Shown here piece by piece: positions 21,883-34,485 of a stretch of 64,000 bases of DNA. Position 1 is the stretch's first letter. Each line of letters opens with the position of its first letter. Below the pieces are notes generated by a model. That model made no database searches. It was not told the origin of the DNA and saw nothing but the letters and a program-made list of their open reading frames with translations. A program made the position numbers and the translations under genes. Source of the DNA: Heligmosomoides polygyrus polygyrus (Eukaryota; Nematoda; Chromadorea; Rhabditida; Heligmosomidae); assembly GCA_947396885.1 (NCBI GenBank), contig OX377206.1:13081466-13145465 (forward strand), written 5' to 3'.

Positions 21883-22600
21883 CAGGGTCTCTCAAAAATT
21901 GTATACACTGTTTGAAATGTGATAACTTTGGTCACGCTAAAGGTACTGAAGACGTTAAGGGCTCATATGAAAGCCTGGAAAAATAGAAATTTTCTGGCGT
22001 ATGAGCGGCATGGAATGCGCCATGCACTCCTTTGAAAGTTTGCATTTTACACACGATTGATTGTGTTTCGCTTGTAATTCAAAAATGTTATAATTTCTTC
22101 ACAAAGTGGCTAGCCCATGAACAATTAATCGAGTTTGAAGTGCAAGGTTTCGGGCATGAGCATGGCACAATCTTCAATATTTGCAAGCCTCAGTAGTCTC
22201 GTTACCCTGCGCCTTCATGTGAGTCTCAAACATCTTCAAATGCTTTACTGGCAGCAATGTCAGAACGTTTCAAATACTACCCGCATTTCTTAGGACACCC
22301 TGCACTTTTTGCAAGCCATAGTGTGTTTTAAGTTTTAAACCCTAAAAGAAACGCAAATCAATCGAAACGTCCACTTTGTGGAGAAATTATATAATGTATT
22401 CAAGCGAAGCACAATCAATCGTGTGTAAAATGCAAACTTTCAAACGAGTGCATGGCGCATTCCATGCCCCTCATATGTCAGAAAATTTCTATTTTTCAGG
22501 CTTTTATATGAGCCCTTTACTTATATGAGCCCTTCAGAACCTTTATTGTGAGCAAAGTTGTCACCTTTCAAACAGTGTATACATTTTTTGAGACACTCTG
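21883..22600. mobile_element. 718-bp non-autonomous element with about 215-bp terminal inverted repeats
   Basis: Left end CAGGGTCTCTCAAAAATTGT; the right end is the complement of CAGAGTGTCTCAAAAAATGT. TA flanks both sides. The inverted arms run to about 22,110 on the left and start near 22,375 on the right (shared GTTTGAAA, CGTATGAG/TATGAGC, CATGGCGCATTCCATGC). This resembles mariner-derived foldback elements whose ends start CAGGGTGTC. No transposase inside. Confidence 0.75.
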
Positions 22601-22619
22601 TATAATATAATAATAATAA

Positions 22620-25438
22620 CTGGGCACGGGTTAACGAAGGTCACTCAATGTCATGCTCTTCTATCACTCTTCCCCTCTCATTCCTCAAGAGCTGATGTCG
22701 TCGTCGTGCAGCTGCTTCGACGTAGGTGATGCGGTGATGGTGTCTGCGCACGGCATGCTTTAGTATTTAATCTAAAGCCTATGGCAACTATGGCCGGAAT
22801 AATTGCCGCTCTTGACCTCGGCATATCCTGCCTGATTACGTACTGCTGCTGCTTACAGTTTCGACCCTGGCTGACCTCATGCTCGCCGCTGCTCCGCCTC
22901 TAAACGAGCGATTCCGCTCCGTCCGCCACGCACCAGGGCCGTTGGGTTCATTCTCGGTCGGTCTCATTCCGTGACACTGACCAAAGGGGGGGGGGGGATT
23001 CCAGAGATTCCAGGAAACCAAGCTGAGTATGGTGCAGACGGCTCCACCACCGTCTTCGTCCTCTGCATTCAGCCCTCTCACACAGGTCATCATGCTGGTC
23101 CGAGTTCCCGACCACGCTCGTCGTTCTCGTGTCCGCTGCGGCGTTTTCCAGCGAAAAACCGCCAGTTATGGCAATTCGCGGCTCTCACCTGTTGTGGCTC
23201 GTTAGCGAGACGGCACGAGCACGACAGGTGCGTCCGTACGAGCGCTTTTTATCGGCGACGCTGACCGTCTTTCACCATAGTGACCGCTGCTAAATCGCCT
23301 TTGGCTGGAGCTGGCGACCGCTAGCCGACGACCGACGCCGTTAGCCGCACACACCGACACCGACGGCCGGACTACTGGCGGTGCTCCTCTAATCACCGCT
23401 CCACCTCGTATTACTACTGTGCAGTTGTTGCGTCCAGCTCCCCTGTTATCTTCGCCGGCATCGCTCTTTCTGTCGTTAATATTTATTTGTTTATTTTGCA
23501 CACCAATGTGCGCTTACAATAGAAGCGTAAACAAGTACAAAATGGCTAAGGCAAAGCCCAGAATTAACACTCACAAAATAAGAAGAAAATTAAAAAATTG
23601 GGACATAAGTATAAAGATAAAGGATTAGTTATCGGTTCTCTAGTAAACAACGAATAAATAAAAAATTTCAATTAATAAATTTCGGTAAGCTATTCTTCTT
23701 TTGTACGAGGCGAGGCGGGTAGCGCTGGGGAGAACGTGGTTTGCGCATGTGTGACGAATCCTAATATTCTGATGACGTCTACTGTCGTTTACTCATCCTT
23801 ACTGCTTTAGTACCATTTCCCTCGTGATCTACCAGCCAATATCGATCCTAATCTCTAGTCACTACTAGATTGTAAGGAAAGTTCTGCTATTTCTTGCGAA
23901 CAGAACAAAACAGAACATTTATTGAGTCAAAAAAGACACAAAATAAGTTCAGCAAAAGAGCGCAGCAAAAATTGGTTTTTTTCTCTTAAATCAGCAAAAA
24001 AAGCAGAATTTATTGAGTTAACAATAATACAAAATAAGCCCAATTAGCACAAAACATTACAGCTAAAACTGGCTTTGTAAAGAATAGCCAAAGTGACTTT
24101 TCCCTTGGTTTGCATAACGTGGAAATTGCTGTTTTTCCAAAGCGATTTTGTGGTTTGTTTGCTGAAAATGAAGAACAGGAAGAAGAAAAAGAAGTACTTA
24201 TTTACTAGCCAAGGCATGATGTAGTGCACATTTGCACTACGAACATTATGAATAGACTAATTATTAGGAATAAGATCTTTTCATGAGAATTTCAATTATT
24301 CTATCGATTTACTTTTTCTTTCTTCAGTATATGTCTAAGTAAAACAAATAAATGAACCTAAACTCAACCCATAATGCGCTTTCCCTTTTCTTTCAAAAAA
24401 TGGGTAAATACTGTTCTATTCAACATCTCTTTCCGAATGTTAGGCACGCCATCGGTTCAGTAAAGTAGGAGTGTTTGGAGCACAATAACTCCGTCCACTT
24501 GAAACCCTATCGACTCAAACTTCTCTATTTCATGGATAGTGGAGAGGTTTATCGTTTTTCCTTTGCCATTTAATGCACGTTTTTGTGTGCTTCAGAAAGC
24601 TAAGCAGAACAAATTCAATACATATCCTAATGAGTAAAAGCGTTTCTCGATGGCCCATTGTAACGTTGCTTTTATTATTAAGTCGTAATATTGTAGCAGA
24701 GCAGTCTATCCAGCAAATTCACGGAATGCAATGATTTTGACACGGAGAAGAATAAATAAGTGAGAAGTGGCTGAGAATGAATATTTTCTGTGTTCCAAAT
24801 ACTTCTGTAACGCTGCTCTCAGCTGGACCAATGTGTTTTTGAATGAGCTAAACACAGGCGTATGTAAAATAAAGGTAGGATTGAGTAGGCAGATGAACAA
24901 TAGAAGTTAACTTAGTAAGGACCAGAACTATTCGTGAGTTGAAATCGAAATGAATCGAAAGTCTATGAAATGAAGTTTAGCCGATAAGGTAAGGTGCTTC
25001 CTAATCTGGTGGCTTCTGGAGGAATTTGTTCTGCTATTTGGAAAGTAGACGGCCTGATGAGGCCTGACATGCAAGTTTCCAGGTTGTTTAGAACGAATTA
25101 GACAGAAGGATATATGGTTTAATACTGTTACATCTCGTTCATTATTGAGTGTTATATCGTATTCTGTTCTAAAGCCGTTGCCTGCCTTAAATAAATAAGT
25201 AAATAAATAAATCTATAGATAATGTTCCATCGTGAAGTGCTTGCAGTTTCTGTTATTTGTAGTTGCCAATCTGAGCTAGAAATAATAAACCACTAGATAT
25301 CCAAACCCACACTTCCATTAAGAAAACAAACTCCAAAAAACGTTTCAGAACGCTTTGAGGTAGCCTCCAGCTTTTCCCTTTTTGAAACCTCGGCAAAAAC
25401 AATGGCAGAACAGTGGCATTATGGTACAAAACCACTTT
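22620..25438. other. No recognisable gene; GC-rich block at 22,840-23,480
   Basis: The 22,840-23,480 block is GC- and CpG-rich compared with the AT-rich flanks and has a G10-type run near 22,985. Short ORFs there are Arg/Ser/Pro-rich without a recognisable domain. It could be a MITE cluster or an unrecognised promoter or exon. Confidence 0.35.
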
Positions 25439-25439
25439 T

Positions 25440-25478
25440 AGCCCTTTGAAGACAACGAATTAGTCGAAACGTAGGGCT
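25440..25478 (+). ncRNA. Decayed hammerhead-ribozyme motif
   Basis: Stem I halves AGCCC and GGGCT, a changed core (TTGAAGA instead of CTGAAGA), a disrupted stem II, then CGAAACGT in the normal place. The order matches the intact copies at 21,261 and 49,105. The lost core C and stem II predict no cleavage. Confidence 0.45.
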
Positions 25479-26157
25479 GAATTAAGGTTCACAAAAGATG
25501 GCCTTCAAAAAAATTAACGATACACACCGATCCTGAAGAAGTCTTCTTCGACCTTGGCACGCATTGCCTTTCTGAGGATCGGAGCACCTAATTCTCTCAG
25601 ATGTTGTCAACTCTTCATCAGGTGGCCAACAGCGATCATCTAAAAGAGGTCACTTAGCTGTTTAATACGATCATTATAGATTGTTACTACCTCTTTTCCT
25701 TAAACCGTTATGAATATGTAATCTTGAATCGTCAGCCTCTGTCTTCTCTTCTAATCTCATCTGAAAGTGCACGTTTTACTATGAAATTTCTGCACGTCGC
25801 GCTGGCTTCCGATCTTACAGGTGTTAGTTTTACAGTTTATTTTCGACCACATTTTAGCTCATCAACGCGAGAACAACTGCTGTGAAGAAACTTTTGAAAT
25901 TACGTGGTGACTCAAAGGTGTTGAGATTTTACAAGGGAAGGGTCTGAAGCGTATGTGCGTGTTTCTTTACTTGGTCAGCAGTGATGACGAGAAGGGGGCC
26001 TCTGGGGTCACGCTCGAACTCGTGCTCCAATCACCTATGCAGAAATCAACGAACATTCTCGAGATTCTCTTTCAAGCTCTTTTTCTTCCAGATATTTTTC
26101 CTACTGACATTTAATTTGAAGTTCCGTCGGAGGCCCGCAAGCACCGGTTTTCTACGC

Positions 26158-26188
<31 letters not shown>

Positions 26189-27420
26189 TGTACTTAATTC
26201 GTTTCATTGAACAACAAAAAATTGGCCGTGCAACTAGAAAAAATGGAACCATCACAATACGGTAACAAAATAAGATTGAAGCAGCAACGTTAGCAGCAAC
26301 GTTAAAGCAGGAGTCTCAGAAGTCGTCCGTTTAGTGAACGTTAAAAATACTACCCGGAAGCTTGTAGATTTCTGTGATCCAATTTTCTGTTTCAAGAATG
26401 AAAAAAACCTTCACTGTAAGGTTGGTAAAGGTGTGCTGACTGGAATGGATCATAACTGCATCATGTAGTTGAATGCGCATGCATATTAGTTGTACTATAC
26501 ATATCATATTCTTCACTTTCTCTTCCTTTCTTTTTCTTTTTTCTTTTTCTTCTTCTTCTGCGTTTCTCCACTTGTTAGCGGAGTCTGCTCTTTTTTCTGA
26601 CAGTTGTTCGCCGAAGGTTGCTCATCATCACTTCAGCGCTTCATATCCACATTGCACCTATTAACTTTTGCCAAGAAAACTACGAAGAAGATAGCAAGAC
26701 TGTAAAACTCATTTTGTCGATCAATTGTAAAAATTATGAGTCTGTCTAGTGTGCTGTGTGTCAATGTAAGTTACTTGGTAAACCAACAGCTTGATGCAAC
26801 TGACTGAAAAGTAATTATGAGAAAGAAGTCGCATTTTAGGAAGAAAATAAAATCAAATAAACAGTATAGTGAGAAAAAATAGGGCTACGGACAACCCAGC
26901 AACGGAACAATCTATTAACGCTTAGAAGGTCTCAACAAAAGGAAAAATGTTTTTCTTATTTTCATGAATTTCGTGAAGGATATCTTCGAAATCAAGGGCA
27001 TCTTCGCGAGTTTGAACATTTTATTTCACAGCAGCTTTCAATCCGAAGGGATTTGACGGATTTTTCTGATTCCATGTGGTTTTCATAAACGCAAGAGGAG
27101 GCTACCAGACTAATGAGCCGCATAGCTGTGTACTCTCGTATGGGTGCAGCGCCTACATTCTCATCACTTCATTTTCTTCTACTTGTACTTTGCCGCAGTT
27201 ATTATCTTCACTGTTACGATCGTTTCCATTCGAGGAAAGCCCTTCACGGAGAATTTATTGATTCATCCGGTGTTACGGGTCCTTTCTCAGGACAATCATC
27301 CCCTCTCCGACCGACTAATGGTCCGCCACAATCTACCGTATCCGCGGCCGGGCTTACACTAGGCTCGTCAGCCTGCCAGCCCGGCGTGCCTATTAGGATC
27401 ATTTGCTCGTTGTTAATGAC
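25479..27420. other. No recognisable gene; (TTTA)n at 26,158-26,190
   Basis: A (TTTA)n microsatellite and a pyrimidine-rich stretch (26,515-26,570) are visible. Short ORFs are low complexity. The last few hundred bases should include the promoter of the downstream ZP-domain gene, but no core element could be identified with confidence. Confidence 0.4.
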
Positions 27421-27427
27421 CTAATCG

Positions 27428-27436
27428 CTCTTTCAG
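27428..27436 (+). promoter_or_regulatory. Putative SL trans-splice acceptor before the ZP gene start
   Basis: CTCTTTCAG lies five bases before the ATG at 27,442 with no coding sequence preceding it. In nematodes this position and sequence fit a spliced-leader acceptor. It could instead be a cis acceptor from an unseen 5' UTR exon. Confidence 0.5.
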
Positions 27437-27441
27437 AATTT

Positions 27442-30400
27442 ATGATGCTACTAATAGTATTCGCGCTACTTCGGCTGGTACGAACTGACGGCTTTGGTGA
27501 GTAGATGGAATTGTAGCTGCCACCTAAACTTTGGCATTTTTTTCGTACCAAAAATATTTGTGACGTTATGCTATTCTACGGCGTTTTGTTAGCAATAGGG
27601 TTAAATATTTATTTAATTATTTTTTTGCGTTTGACGGTGTATTTCAACGCCAACCAAGCAATCAAAAAAACCTTTGAAAGCAACAGTAGAATGAAATGAA
27701 CGTTCAATTGCATTAAAATTGGAAACCTGTCTGCTTTACCATCTACCATCTGGCTAACTTGACTTTTAAGCAACTCCCGTAGCAGTGCACCCATTCTAAC
27801 AAGGAAAGGTTCCAAACTCAAGGGGAGCTTATGCGATGCTATTTGGCAGGATGTAAGGCCCTGTGAGCGGAATTCAGAACCACAGCTAGTTTTTGCCTTT
27901 TGAAGACCTGAAAAGGAGGTCTGAAAGCGTGCGCGCAACTATCGTCAACCCCTACGACACCGCACGAAATGCACCTCGGCGGCGCAGTTGGTACGAGTGC
28001 CGCCTCATAGGAGCACACCGGCTGGCTTTTGAGTTCGAGTTTGCGTACGGCCAATGTTTTTGCACATATTAGTCTGCTGTTATTACGCTTTCTCATGATC
28101 ATACAAGCCAATTTTAGACCATCAATGCTTACAACAAACCAAGGCTGTCCATTTGCGCCTTCATATGTGCTAGCTTTCTACAATGCCTATCTGCACCATA
28201 TCATTTCTCTGGAAATAAAAAGTCCTTTCTTGTCATCCCTTTTAGTCAATAGCTGTGGTACAAATCTCTGAAACAAGTAAAACACAATCGCGTGTCACAC
28301 CAGCAGCATCTTACAAAAGCCAGTGTAGAACAATCTTCTCTCTGACAAGGAGTGAACACTTCTTCTTCGTTGAGTGCCTAATCCGTACGTGTAGAGAAGC
28401 GTCCAGGGTGAACATCGACGTATCCAACTGCCACCTACGCTTATGGCAGACACGGCCGAAACACCGGAGCGCAGAACTGTCGGTAGGTTTGGCTTATAAT
28501 CTGCAATCAAAAGAGATGTCACGGGTGGTACATACCCAGTTCGGATTGGTGATATGCTAAGATATGGTGATGGTGCAGATAGGCATTGTTGAAAAACTAG
28601 CACATATCAAGGCGCAAATAGACAGCCTTGGTTTGTTGTAAGCATTGATGGTCTGAAATTGACTCCTGTGATCATGAGAAAGCGTAACAACAACAAACTA
28701 ATTTGTGCAAAATTGTCGGCAGTGCGCGGACTCGAACTTGAAAACCTGCGGGTGTGCTCCTATGAGGCGGTACTCCTACCAGTTGCGCCGCCGATCTCCA
28801 TCTCATGGGGTGTCGTAGGGGTTGATGATAGTTCGCTTTCAGACTTCCTTTCCAGATCTTTAAAAAAGCGTTTGGCAAAAACTAACCGTGGTCCTGAACT
28901 CCGTTCACACGGCCCTACATCCAGTCAAAATAGCATCGCAAAAGCTCACCTTGAGTTGGGAACCTTTCCTTGTATGTAACGGAAAGAAGGTTAGGAGTAG
29001 ATAAAATTATATAAACAAAAGACTTTGACCAACATAAGAAAACAAGATCGACGTTAGGCAGACCATATGCATGGTGCGCTGAACGTTCTACCTCTATTGG
29101 ACAAGTCTTCTGAACCAGAACGGTGTTGCTCGGTGACACTTCATCTGAATCCGGACGCTCGCAACACGACGACGGTGACACGGCTTCTGAACACGGTCCC
29201 CCATTGCGAGACGTCTATGAAAACCCTCGGATAGACGGATGGACATAACAGACAGCCGCCAACTTTCATATATATAGAAGGATACGACGTTTTACAAACA
29301 AAAAGTAGAGCCGAACATGTCGAATGATTCAAAAAATTGTTAATAGCCCCTTCCATTAAATACGCATCGTAAAAACGCGTTTTTATAAAATATTTCGCAG
29401 ACAGCTTATTTGTACGCACCTCATAAATTTCCTGCTGAAGTCGGAGGAAAGCTGGCTTGAAATGTTGAAGTTCCGACATGATGTTCACACTCTGTTCGCT
29501 CGGGTTTTCCTTGGGTGCACCAGTGTGGCAATGAAAGCGTTTTTTTTTCGAGACCTTATGAGGTTTTGTATTCGATACGATACGATTCGATATGGGCGCG
29601 TGTGGCGCAGTCGGATGAGGCGCTGGCTGTCGCGTGCACCCGAAGCCAGCCTCCTGGTCTGGATTTCCAGCCCGGCCAACTAAGCCTTCCATCCCTCCGG
29701 GGTCTGTGAATTGGTACCAAACTTGTCTGGGAAGGATAGAGCGCTGACTTGTTTATCAGCTGGCCACCGCAAGTCATGGCCAAATACGCATTCAAATCGC
29801 CTCCACGACATCCCGTAGAAGTAGAATGCATGGCGCATCCCAAAAGGGATTGAGTAACGCCGTCCTTTATCCTTACAATTTATATAACGCTTAGATTTTT
29901 AGCGGTATTATTAATAAGAACTTTTAAAATAAATGGTTAGTGTGTAAAGTGCGTTAATGCTTTACCCACGTAACGTCAACGTGGGAAACATTTATCGGTT
30001 TTTCACCTTCGTCTGAGCCTCAAAAATCATCCACCAGTGCGACCCAAGCAGTCCCAACTACGTTTTTAGATTAAATAAAGAATTCAAATTTTGCGACTGT
30101 TAGCAATGTCATAAAATTTGGGTCATGGTTATCTCTTTACTGATTTGGCTCAGTCAGAGAAGGCGCTGGCTGTTGTGTTGTCTCTCCGAATCCAGTGTTC
30201 TTGGTTCGGGTGCCGTACAGGCCTTCCAGCTCTTCAGGTTGCTGAATTTTTCGACAGAATTCCTTGGGAAAGCTAAAGCACCGACTTGTACATTGGCCAG
30301 CCATCTCAAATCATTGAATAGGTCAAGCACACCGACAATTAGCCTCCATGGTATACTGTCGAGATAAAATACGAGGCGCATCCCGCAAAGGGATAGATAA

Positions 30401-33400
30401 CGTTGTTTTTTATCCTTTCTCTATTTTATCTTTTTTCTTCATTCTTATTTTCTTTTTCAGTAGTGATGCATTTAAAGTGTAGATGTACATACTTGCCATT
30501 CTGCATGAAGAATCCAGAACGTTCTTCTATTTTCTTAAAATTTCAGTAGATGAAGTGTCATGCTCATCGGGAAGTCTGACAGTGATGCTTAACAAATCTG
30601 ATCCAGACATTGCTCGATGGATGAACGATCCGAAATCGCAGCCAGTTGTAGGTTTACATGTTATGATGTTGTACAATTCTAACCACTAATCCATTCTCTT
30701 AATGCTCAGTACAAAAATTGAGTAAAAATTCAAATTGTAGGTATATGTTTATGGTCACAAGACTTTGGTGCCTTGCGGTACATCGCTGAAGAACGACAAA
30801 GGCCAGCAGAATTACAACTTGACCATTCCATACGGAAAGCACTGCGATGTTCACTTGGCGGACTTGGTTGGTTTCTTCTTTCTAGAAAATTCCCCACAAG
30901 AGCTATGCTAACTACTGTTATGCTATCTACGGTGTGTTTAGATTTTTTATAATTGAATTATTTTGTAAAGCTAATCAGAATGTAGCAAGTCCCAGCTGGC
31001 CAGGGGAGAGTTAATAGCCGCAGCAAGGGACAATTGGTAGGCGGCTCTTATGGTGCCATCGGATCGCACTGTGACATATGACAGTTTGTCTGTCCAACAT
31101 ATTGATCCGATCCGATCCGATCGATATAGATGCCAACCATAGGCAGTATATCGAAACGTTCAACGTCCTTATGAAACTTAATATCAACAGTTCAGGAGCC
31201 CAACTACCGTACTGCGGAGACGACAATCGCCCTTGAAGACAATGTGGACACCAGCATCTCCAAAATTGTCCGAATAAACCACGTATTCTGCCTTTACACG
31301 CGAAGTGTTCAGACAATTCGATACAGTGATGTCTCTACGTTAGTTTTTTGTTGTGTTGATTCACAAATACAAATGTGAAAATTTGGTCGATATAGAACCT
31401 CAACCTCACAGTATTTTAACGATCCTTTTATCTTTTTCAAATCCAGTTGAAGGACCGATGTCAAACCTGATTATCAGTTTGCCTCTAGAAGTTGCCTTTA
31501 GAAGCTACTTGGCAGATCTACTTTGATGACTATCACAGAAACCCTTTTTCCACTCATTTTTGTTATTAGGCTAATCCGTCCGTCCCTCTGTCTGTCGCTC
31601 TGTTCGCCTGTCCTTCGTCCTTCTGTCATAATGGTCAGAGAAAGTGACGCACATTTCGATTGCGGCACATTCTTAGCTTTTCAAGGTGGGGTCACTTACC
31701 TGGACATGCTCTCCTGTAGGTGAGCTTCAGCACAACTTTGCAATATCGATCGGCTGGCTATCTCGATCGATTTTCATCAGCGCGGGTGGTGGGAATGGTG
31801 TGAGAATGCTGGCTGAGAAGAATTCATAGCAAGCAAAAAAAGTTATATCGGCTACTAGCAATCGGTCACTATCGATTTCTAGTGTTTTTTTAGTTTCTTC
31901 AAGGCCACCCAGTTGTCGGGCACCGATGGTGTCTAACGTAGTGGTGGATGTCCATCCATTTCTTCTCTAATTGATGTCCTTTACATTTGGACATTGGACT
32001 GAGTTCTTGGAGCCGACCAGCCCGTTCGAGCGGGAGGGGGGAAGGGGGGGGGACGTTCGTTCCCTAAACGATTCCGCCCTCCGCCCTATTTGGACGAGTT
32101 TGTGGCGCGCTAAACCGTGCCCCAGCTTGAAGGTTCGTTAATTGGCGTGACGTCGTCCAAAAAGCTAACTGCTGACAGGATACGAATGGGAAGCGCATCT
32201 CACCGAGAACTCCGAAGTCATTTTTTCAGATCGGTTGTGGAGATTGTTGGGGGAAGTAGAACGTCGCTCTTTTCCCTAGATTCCTTAAATTTTCGCAACA
32301 ACTAAAGACTATGGGTGATTCCGATCAGAAGTCGGCGGTCTCTACATCGAAGACCTATCTGAAATTATGCGCTAAAGCAGCCCCCGTCCTCACCTTGAGG
32401 GATCAAACAAATGTCCTCATATTGAAGAAAACTTTCTAGCAGACGATCGCGCTGTTGTCATGACATATCTCGTGAAGATGTTGCTGTACTTGTCGGAAAA
32501 TGCGGAAGACGCCTTAGTAATGAGCAATGTGGCGGAACCTGAAGGAAGCCTTGGCGCTGCAGCTGGAAAGGGTACAACACTGGTTGTTGTCTCAAGAACG
32601 AAGTCTGTTCAGGATAGAGTAGCCAGGTCAAGGGAAGTAATTAGAAATGCGATGTCTCGATGTGATGGCGAGAACCCGGACATCTCGTCCTTGGCGGGCC
32701 CTTTGCTCCGCCCCTTTCAGAAGGCACTGTAGGGAACACCTCTCTGCCCCCGCACTTGAGAACTGCGCCACAGGCCTATTTCTACTATTACATACGTTAC
32801 AATTACTATAACACTAAAATTACGAACGAGAACACTGACAATAGTAGAATAAATAAAAACCAATGTAGTAAGTTAGGCTGGGAAAGTGTGATGTCCATAC
32901 ATATTATATCCTACCTCCGATGACATGGAGAAACGTGAAACCTCCAAAGGTGGATAACATTGCGACATTATAAGTGCCCAAAAATGTGCATCTTTTTGAA
33001 ATTATTGTGGAAGATAAGCAAGCTTGAATTTCTTGTCCTCTACAAAGGAAAGAAAGGAGAAAGGACGGCGCTAATCAACCGTTTTGGGATGAGCCACGCA
33101 TTCCACTAGTTCACACTATATTGCCACGTCATTGGCTAATATAGGCAATGATTGTGCTGGCCAGATGATGGACAAGTCAGTGCTTTGCCGTTACCAGACT
33201 AACCTAATAGGAATTTACCAACCCAGGAAAGATGGAAGGGTTGGTCGGCCTGGATGGGAACTATCACACCATAAATTGATTCGGGGTGCATACGAATCAG
33301 CCGGCGCCTCCTCCGAATGCGCTACATGTGCCCATTTAACCTGTGTGTTGAGCGAAATTAGGATGCTACTCATCTCTTTCAAAAATCACCTTACCTCCCC

Positions 33401-34438
33401 CTCTCAAAGACTGGATTTTCGACTCGTGAAAAAAATGGGAAACCTCAACGCGTTCTTCATAATTTGGATATTACTGGTAGTACAGCTTATCGGAACTGAA
33501 GTGAGCAACCTATGGATAATCAGCTGGAGGTCTTTGCAGCGCTCACGAAGTTCTCGCTTCAACTGGTGGCAAGCCGAAACCGAAGGTCGAGATGATGTTC
33601 CGCAGCACCGACGGCAGGCCGCTACGAACAGCCAAGTTCGGCGACACCGTGGAATTCTACGTCGCGCTCACACCGGACAGTAAGTCTCACTCTCAGCTTA
33701 CCAGATGCTCTCTAGCCAGAGCACACCGTGATTGCCATTGTTTCAGAAGCCTATCACGGTATCTCGCCGAAGGAGTGCATGTTCAGCGACCGTGAGGACA
33801 TGCTGTCGCCAGATGCCAGACATCTCACATTTGTCCAGAGCAGGTCGGTGGTGACACCTGTCATAGGGCCAGGTTTGGCGTCGATGTTGCCTTGAAATCA
33901 GATATTTCAGCTGTCCAGTTCATGAGATGTCGGAAATCATCGACCCGCTGGCCAACGTCAATGAGGAGGTCTACTTCTCCAAGTTCAAGACGTTTCGTTT
34001 CGGGAATCAGAGCACGGTGTTCGCGCAGTGCACCGTACAAGTATGCCTTGTAGGATCCGAATGTGTTCAGGTAACGTCTTGGATTCTCTTGCACTCCTTC
34101 AGCTCGTCAGATTAGATGTTGTTGTATTGCAGAACTGCTTCAAACGCATCTCCAATTCGAACCTCACAGCCGAGCGGCTTCGATTCCGACACAAAAGGGC
34201 GGCGAATCCGCCGTTCACCAAAGCAGATGTGTATGATCAGGTCTCCGTCAGAGAGTCGCTTACAATACTTGACGATGTGGAGACAGAAGAAGGTGACGAT
34301 CACTTTTCTAGCTGCACAAATTTCACTGAAGATGTGGAGCAATCCTTATGTAACAAGACGGCCATGGGTACAAATGTGGGCTGGCTACAATACTGAACAG
34401 GAAACATAGGCGATTGTTGTCTTATATAGTCAAAATCC

Positions 34439-34485
<47 letters not shown>

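Noticed and set aside
29592..29670. Functional tRNA gene
   Set aside because: Box-A- and box-B-like blocks are present but the sequence continues into the SINE body and does not form a closed acceptor stem.
32117..32732. Two short ORFs in ZP intron 4 as additional exons
   Set aside because: The ZP exons on either side join in phase without them and the translations do not resemble ZP sequence.
33435..33505. Signal-peptide-like ORF (MGNLNAFFIIWILLVVQLIGT) just before ZP exon 5, as an alternative start
   Set aside because: The exon ending 31,338 and the exon starting 33,540 join in phase. The hydrophobic ORF would splice into the wrong frame, and the only nearby intron would be about 40 bp. 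Kept only as a remote possibility.
34293..34396. Read-through of ZP exon 8 to a stop at 34,396
   Set aside because: The donor after GAAGAAG matches the phase of the transmembrane exon at 36,012, and the transmembrane tail is expected for this protein type.
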